This document shows positions 60,355 to 64,000 of a DNA stretch of 64,000 nt, one piece after another; within the stretch, counting starts at the first letter, position 1; every line of letters begins with the position of its first letter. Location of the stretch: assembly GCF_014873875.1 (NCBI RefSeq), contig NZ_JADBEM010000001.1, positions 124,001-188,000 on the forward strand, read 5' to 3'. Under the pieces are notes generated by a model. That model was not told the DNA's origin. It saw nothing but the letters and a program-made list of their open reading frames with translations, and searched no databases. The position numbers were made by a program, and so were the translations under genes. Source of the DNA: Actinopolymorpha pittospori. GTDB taxonomy: Bacteria > Actinomycetota > Actinomycetes > Propionibacteriales > Actinopolymorphaceae.

Positions 60355-61089
60355 CTAGTCGGTGGAGCTGAGCCCCCGGAACTCCGCGACCCGCTCCGGC
60401 TGGGTGGTGGGCAGGTCGGCGCGTCCGTAAATCCAGAGCAGCAGTTCGGCCGTCGTACCTGCGACCGTGGTTGGGCCGTCCGCGCGCGGCACCCACAGCA
60501 GCGCGGCCTCGGGGTGGGACTGGGCGACCGTCCAGGACAACTCGGTGTCGGTCGCGGACAGTACGACCGGCCCGGACAGGGACCGGCCCAGCTGCTTGAC
60601 GTCGTTGGCGTCGGCCAGGGAACAGGTGAGGAACTCCTCGATCGAGTCGGTGGCGACCTCGGTCTCGATCTTCCACTCCGCCCCGGTGGCGTTGGCGGCG
60701 TCCCAGTGGTGGACGGCGGCCTCCTGGACCTGGTGGCGGGTGATGAACCCGATGTCCTGGCGGTCGGGGTACCAGGTCCACACCGGCGCTTCCTGGTCGG
60801 CGGCGCTGAGGACGGCGGTGAGCTCGAGGGCTCCCCGCTCGAAGGTGGCGAGGAGGTCCTCCCGCTTCGGACGCTCGGGCCTGCGCTCGCTCTCCGGCGG
60901 TGCGGTGAGGCGTTCGGCCGCGATCGTGCGCCAGAACCAGTGCACCTCGGTCAGGTGCCAGACCAGGTCGGCGAGGTTCCAGTCGGGACAGTGCTCGACG
61001 GGGGCGTCCAGGTTGTGGCGGACGGCGTCGGCGAAGCCGGCCGAGTGCTGCGCGATGGCGGCGATGCACGCGTCGGTGGCGAGGGTCAT
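60355..61089 (-). CDS. Mycothiol-dependent maleylpyruvate isomerase-family protein
   Basis: A 244-residue DinB-fold protein. The N-terminal MDMPI_N domain has CPDWNLADLVWHLTEVHWFWRTI near 37 with metal-ligand His, and HHWDAANATG near 140. The C-terminal MDMPI_C domain has TTAELLLWIYGRADLPTTQP near 218. Members bind a divalent metal and use mycothiol. The specific reaction is unknown. ATG 61089 is preferred to GTG 61098. It is divergent from the ArsR-SRPBCC fusion. Confidence 0.9.
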   Translation of the reverse strand: MTLATDACIAAIAQHSAGFADAVRHNLDAPVEHCPDWNLADLVWHLTEVHWFWRTIAAERLTAPPESERRPERPKREDLLATFERGALELTAVLSAADQEAPVWTWYPDRQDIGFITRHQVQEAAVHHWDAANATGAEWKIETEVATDSIEEFLTCSLADANDVKQLGRSLSGPVVLSATDTELSWTVAQSHPEAALLWVPRADGPTTVAGTTAELLLWIYGRADLPTTQPERVAEFRGLSSTD

Positions 61090-61263
61090 GACAGACACCC
61101 TAGGGGTGGTCTCCGACAGGCTGACATTCCTTTTCGCGGGACATTGCCGAAAGTTCGCGAGCCAATCTCCGAGAGTTCGCGGCCCTCGCGCAGAGCCAGG
61201 TCATCAGCCGTGCCCGCCACCTGCCACTCCGTGCCGGGTTTTCGGCGGAGGAGTCCCCTGGAC

Positions 61264-61288
61264 TTATGCAGGTATTTACCTGCATAAT
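61264..61288 (+). promoter_or_regulatory. promoter with embedded palindrome, leaderless start
   Basis: TTATGCAGGTA, TT, TACCTGCATAA: 11-bp perfect arms. The right arm holds the -10 CATAAT (61283-61288); CTGGAC at 61258-61263 can serve as -35. Transcription would begin near 61295, at or one base before GTG 61296, so the message is probably leaderless. An ArsR dimer on the palindrome would block polymerase. Confidence 0.75.
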
Positions 61289-61295
61289 CGCCCGG

Positions 61296-62105
61296 GTGAG
61301 CCTCGAAGCGACAGAGATGGACTCGGCCTTCAAGGCGCTGGCCGACCCCACCCGACGCCTCCTGCTCGACCGGCTGCGGGAGCACAACGGCCAGACGCTG
61401 CGCGAGTTGTGCGACCGGCTGGGGATGGCACGCCAGTCAGCGACGCAGCATCTCGACATCCTCGAGCGGGCCAACCTCGTGACCGTGGTGCGACGCGGAC
61501 GAGAACGGCTCCACTACCTCAACCCGGCGCCGATCCACGAGATCGAGGAGCGCTGGATCTCAGGGTTCGACAAGCCCCGCCTGCAAGCCCTCAGCGCCAT
61601 CAAGAAACATGCAGAGGAATACGCCATGACCAGTGAGACCACATCCGTGCCGACCTACGTCTACGTCACCTACATCCGCGCCAGCGCGGCACAGGTATGG
61701 CAGGCCCTGACCGACGCCGACCTGACCGCGCGTTACTGGGGACACGCCTGCGTCTCCGACTGGCAGCCCGGCTCACCCTGGCAGCTCCAGGGCGTCGACG
61801 GGTCAGGCAAGGCCAAGGTCGTCGGTCAGGTGATCACGACCGAACCCCCGACGCGCCTGGTCATCACCTTCGACGACGCCCCCGACATCGACCCGCCGCG
61901 CGAGCCGTCACTCGTCACGTTCCTCGTCGAACCGCACGAGGACATCGTCCGCCTCACCGTGACCCACGAGAACTTCCCGAACCCGGAGATGCGCGTCGGC
62001 ATCTCGCGCGGCTGGCCGGCGGTGTTGGCGAACCTGAAGTCCCTGCTCGAAACCGGCGAGGTCCTTCCGCAGGCGCCCTGGACGATGTCCAGCGCGAACG
62101 ACTGA
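61296..62105 (+). CDS. ArsR-type repressor fused to an SRPBCC/AHSA1 domain
   Basis: A 269-residue fusion. Residues 1-95 are an ArsR winged helix (MDSAFKALADPTRRLLLDRLREHNGQTLRELCDRLGMARQSATQHLDILERANLVTVVRRGRERLHYL). From about 112 an AHSA1/SRPBCC ligand-binding domain follows (YVYVTYIRASAAQVWQALTDADLTARYWGHACVSDWQPGSPW). These are usually two adjacent genes. No Cys metal site is seen in the ArsR part, so the lipid- or hydrophobe-binding SRPBCC domain is probably the sensor (inference). ATG 61266 is rejected because it lies inside the operator. A mycothiol-type enzyme follows 32 bp later. Confidence 0.88.
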   Translation: MSLEATEMDSAFKALADPTRRLLLDRLREHNGQTLRELCDRLGMARQSATQHLDILERANLVTVVRRGRERLHYLNPAPIHEIEERWISGFDKPRLQALSAIKKHAEEYAMTSETTSVPTYVYVTYIRASAAQVWQALTDADLTARYWGHACVSDWQPGSPWQLQGVDGSGKAKVVGQVITTEPPTRLVITFDDAPDIDPPREPSLVTFLVEPHEDIVRLTVTHENFPNPEMRVGISRGWPAVLANLKSLLETGEVLPQAPWTMSSAND

Positions 62106-62137
62106 ACCGACCACCTGACCAGCTGAAAGGCACCTCC

Positions 62138-62731
62138 GTGGCCGACTCTCCCCCTCCCCTGCCGCCGCTCGCCGAGAGTGTCGGGTTGTTCGAACGCTCC
62201 GCCACCTACGCGCTGGAGGAGCTGTACGGCCTCACCGACGCCGGCCTGGACCGACCCACGCCATGTACCGGCTGGGACCTGCGCAAGCTGGCATTGCACC
62301 TCGCCGCCTCCGCCGACGGCCTCGCCGATCTGGGCACCACGGGCAAGCTGAGCTTGTCGACGCCCCCGCAGGACCCGGATCCCGTGGGCCTCGCGCGGGA
62401 CCGGATGCACCACCTGCTCGACACCTTCAAATCGGTGATGCACGGCGAGGCGGCCCCACACGTCGGCGATCAGGCCCGGTGGGCATGCTCCGCAGCGCAG
62501 GCCGGCGCGATCGAGTTCGCGGCACACGGCTGGGACATCGCCACAGCCCGCGACGCGGACCGCGGGATCCCCGACGGGCTGGCGACCGAACTTCTGGCGT
62601 TGTCAGCCGCGCTGCTCGACGACCAGGATCGCCGGCCGCAGTTCGGCCCACCCGTGGACGTCCCCGCGAGCGCGCCCGCGAGCGATCGTCTCGTCGCCTT
62701 CCTCGGCCGGGATCCCGCCCCGCGTTCGTGA
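62138..62731 (+). CDS. TIGR03086-like mycothiol-dependent (DinB-fold) protein
   Basis: A 197-residue protein. It has ESVGLFERSATYALEELYGL then TPCTGWDLRKLALHLAASADGLADL near 45-70 with the metal His, CSAAQAGAIEFAAHGWDIATA near 125 and a C-terminal ASDRLVAFLGRDPA. This is the TIGR03086/MDMPI_N pattern. GTG 62138 follows GAAAGG 7 nt upstream. It is probably co-transcribed with and controlled by the ArsR-SRPBCC fusion. Its reaction is unknown. Confidence 0.85.
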   Translation: MADSPPPLPPLAESVGLFERSATYALEELYGLTDAGLDRPTPCTGWDLRKLALHLAASADGLADLGTTGKLSLSTPPQDPDPVGLARDRMHHLLDTFKSVMHGEAAPHVGDQARWACSAAQAGAIEFAAHGWDIATARDADRGIPDGLATELLALSAALLDDQDRRPQFGPPVDVPASAPASDRLVAFLGRDPAPRS

Positions 62732-63182
62732 CGCGCGTCGTCACGAGGTCCGGGCGACTGCAGCGCCCGGGCGGCGGGAGGAGCGGCTGCTGGCTCAGGT
62801 CACGCCTTGCCGGTGCGGTTGGTCAGCGCCCGTCGAGAGCGTCCAGGGCGCCGAGCGCGTCGCTGTAGCCGGAGGGGGTCGGAAGTCCCTGTCATGACAG
62901 GCCTGTCGTGGCGTGGCCGAGCCACCCTTGCCATGCCTACGGTGCAGGTGCTGGGGAAGTGAGCAGGGTGGGCCGGCCAGCCCCATCCCAAGCTGTAGAC
63001 GCTCGGCCCGCACCTCCTCGCAGCGGCCGGTGTAGCCACCTAGCAGGCGCGACCCACGGCTATACCGGCCGCCACCACTCTCTGACGTCTGGATGATCGG
63101 CGTAGCGGAGCGTCGCCTCCTCAGGAACGCCGTCAGCCTAACCGCCGCAGTGGACGCCGCTCCCAACTGAGAGGAACCACTG
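62732..63182. other. gap without a recognised gene
   Basis: These 450 bp carry no frame with family motifs or a convincing ribosome site. No strong hairpin or repeat was seen. Confidence 0.45.
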
Positions 63183-63400
63183 ATGGCCCTGGCCGAGGAC
63201 ACCCACCACCTGCTCGACCTGCTGTCGATGCTGCCCGAGCCGACTGATGACGCCTGGCCGGCGCTGTGGGATCTGATGGCGAACGCATCGAAGGCCGAGC
63301 GGTCAGCCCGCAGTTCCGCGACCGCATCGCTCACCACCTGAAGCAGGTGCAGAGCAAACCCGAAGATGACCCTAGCCGGCTGACGACGCGTACCACCTGA
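63183..63400 (+). pseudogene. small unidentified gene, one frameshift
   Basis: GAGAGGAA precedes ATG 63183. The frame reads ALAEDTHHLLDLLSMLPEPT then DDAWPALWDLMANASKAE. At about 63300 sense shifts to VSPQFRDRIAHHLKQVQSKP then EDDPSRLTTRTT with a stop at 63398-63400. As written it gives a 52-residue product. The restored protein of about 72 residues is acidic-helical with no family I know. Confidence 0.5.
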
Positions 63401-63513
63401 CTGGGCATGTGCTTATGTGCTTGGACGTCGACGACGATGCGAAGCAGCGCTTGGTGCCCGTCCTTGCGCACGGGGTCCGGTTGGAGGAACGCTCACTAAA
63501 ACGCGACTGGCCG

Positions 63514-63652
63514 CCGCTGGCTCGACGACATCCTGGACACTGCCTGGCGAGTCGTAGTCGCCTCGGTGGGGGCGCAGACACCCGAGGAACGCCGCAAGGA
63601 TTACCGGGTACGCCGCCGCTTCATCCTGCAAGACCGAGCCGAGCTCGGCTGA
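63514..63652 (+). pseudogene. short coding remnant, unidentified
   Basis: The plus strand reads ATGRRWLDDILDTAWRVVVA then SVGAQTPEERRKDYRVRRRF and ILQDRAELG with a stop at 63650-63652, in good codon usage. The preceding frame (CLDVDDDAKQRLVPVLAHGV) from about 63416 may be its displaced N-terminal part. No family is recognised. Confidence 0.4.
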
Positions 63653-63689
63653 GAATCGACGCCGATGCCGCTCCCAGAACCGCTGAGCG

Positions 63690-64000
63690 AACAGGCCTCC
63701 AGCCCCAGCTCCAGCGGACTGACAGCACAGGTCAGCGACAGTGGCATGGAGTGACTCCAACGTGCCTGTCGTGGTGTCGGAGGCCTGGATGCGCTGGATC
63801 AGTTCAGGGTCTGCCACGGCGCCAGGTCCTTGCTGGCCACGACATCGAGCTGAGCGGCGCCGATCAGGTCGCCCCGAGCATGCAGCGCTGGTCGCAGCCG
63901 CGGCGCAAGCTCCTCGGTGGGTCGTTCTTGCCGCGTTCGACGTTCGGCCGGTGGCCCTTGCTGTAGTGCACCTGCTCTGAGAGTTGCGTCGATGACAACT
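63690..64000 (-). pseudogene. XRE-type regulator, frameshifted, cut by right edge
   Basis: Reading the minus strand inward from 64000, pieces of an actinobacterial XRE regulator appear in three frames. They are SSTQLSEQVHYSKGHRPNVE (helix-turn-helix) near 63990-63930, PTEELAPRLRPALHARGDLI then GAAQLDVVASKDLAPWQT near 63925-63820, and PELIQRIQASDTTTGTLESL then HATVADLCCQ near 63810-63720. Intact members read L.ER.HYS...S.VE.G...PT.ELARRCDAALGA.G.L, then a TPR-like region with RVQASDV...TL..LE. Two shifts are needed, so it is broken within the visible part. Confidence 0.65.

Overview
The window is high-GC DNA with strong GC3 bias, frequent GTG starts, 4-nt start/stop overlaps and several mycothiol-type enzymes. 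This fits a chromosomal segment of an actinomycete. Genus is not determinable from the sequence; a filamentous mycolate-free actinomycete is my inference. I saw no rRNA, tRNA or CRISPR.

1-12.3 kb is an exopolysaccharide locus. A DegT aminotransferase (minus, cut by the left edge) diverges from a tightly overlapped plus-strand operon. The operon holds a WbuB-type glycosyltransferase, the three-enzyme UDP-N-acetyl-L-fucosamine pathway (FnlA/CapE, FnlB/CapF, FnlC/CapG homologues), a GNAT, another glycosyltransferase, a Wzy-like polymerase and a third glycosyltransferase. A Wzx-like flippase converges on it and a methyltransferase follows. No initiating phosphoglycosyltransferase or chain-length regulator is visible, so the locus probably continues to the left.

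12.4-18.6 kb carries an NTF2-like protein, a HelD/HelR RNA-polymerase ATPase followed by a flavin monooxygenase, a LuxR remnant, and a TetR/aldo-keto reductase pair sharing two palindromic operators. 18.9-21.75 kb is an island. A 23-bp inverted repeat of IS21 type bounds an alphaproteobacterial-looking extra hemE, a DUF6221 gene, a broken phage-like gene and a truncated istB. 22-31 kb has an APH-like kinase, a TetR-P450-methyltransferase group, a second methyltransferase, an ABM protein divergent from an ECF sigma factor with a SnoaL-like tail, a decayed dnaB and an NmrA-like reductase.

30.6-36.8 kb is a minus-strand operon (DUF6220 membrane protein, membrane-fused multicopper oxidase, free-standing GluTR-dimerisation-like domain, DUF418 protein) divergent from a NarL-type two-component system. 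37.3-38.9 kb is a class F sortase with a tail-anchored exported protein. 39.4-41 kb is an IS110 element. 41-45.2 kb has a TetR-controlled hydrolase and frameshifted oxidoreductase, a LysR remnant and a membrane-anchored methyltransferase. 45.2-45.9 kb is an IS5-type relic that truncates a LapA-like gene.

46-51 kb holds an aldo-keto reductase, a hydrolase divergent from an XRE/MmyB-like regulator, a DHFR-like reductase and a sulfotransferase. 51.4-60.3 kb appears to be a redox module: a response regulator, then a ferric-reductase-like flavocytochrome, an FMN-binding protein, ApbE, a response regulator and histidine kinase, then a DUF2231 protein, a Tat-exported DyP peroxidase and a YVTN-propeller lipoprotein. 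The end has two mycothiol-dependent DinB-like proteins flanking an ArsR-SRPBCC fusion, then decayed small genes and a broken XRE regulator at the right edge.
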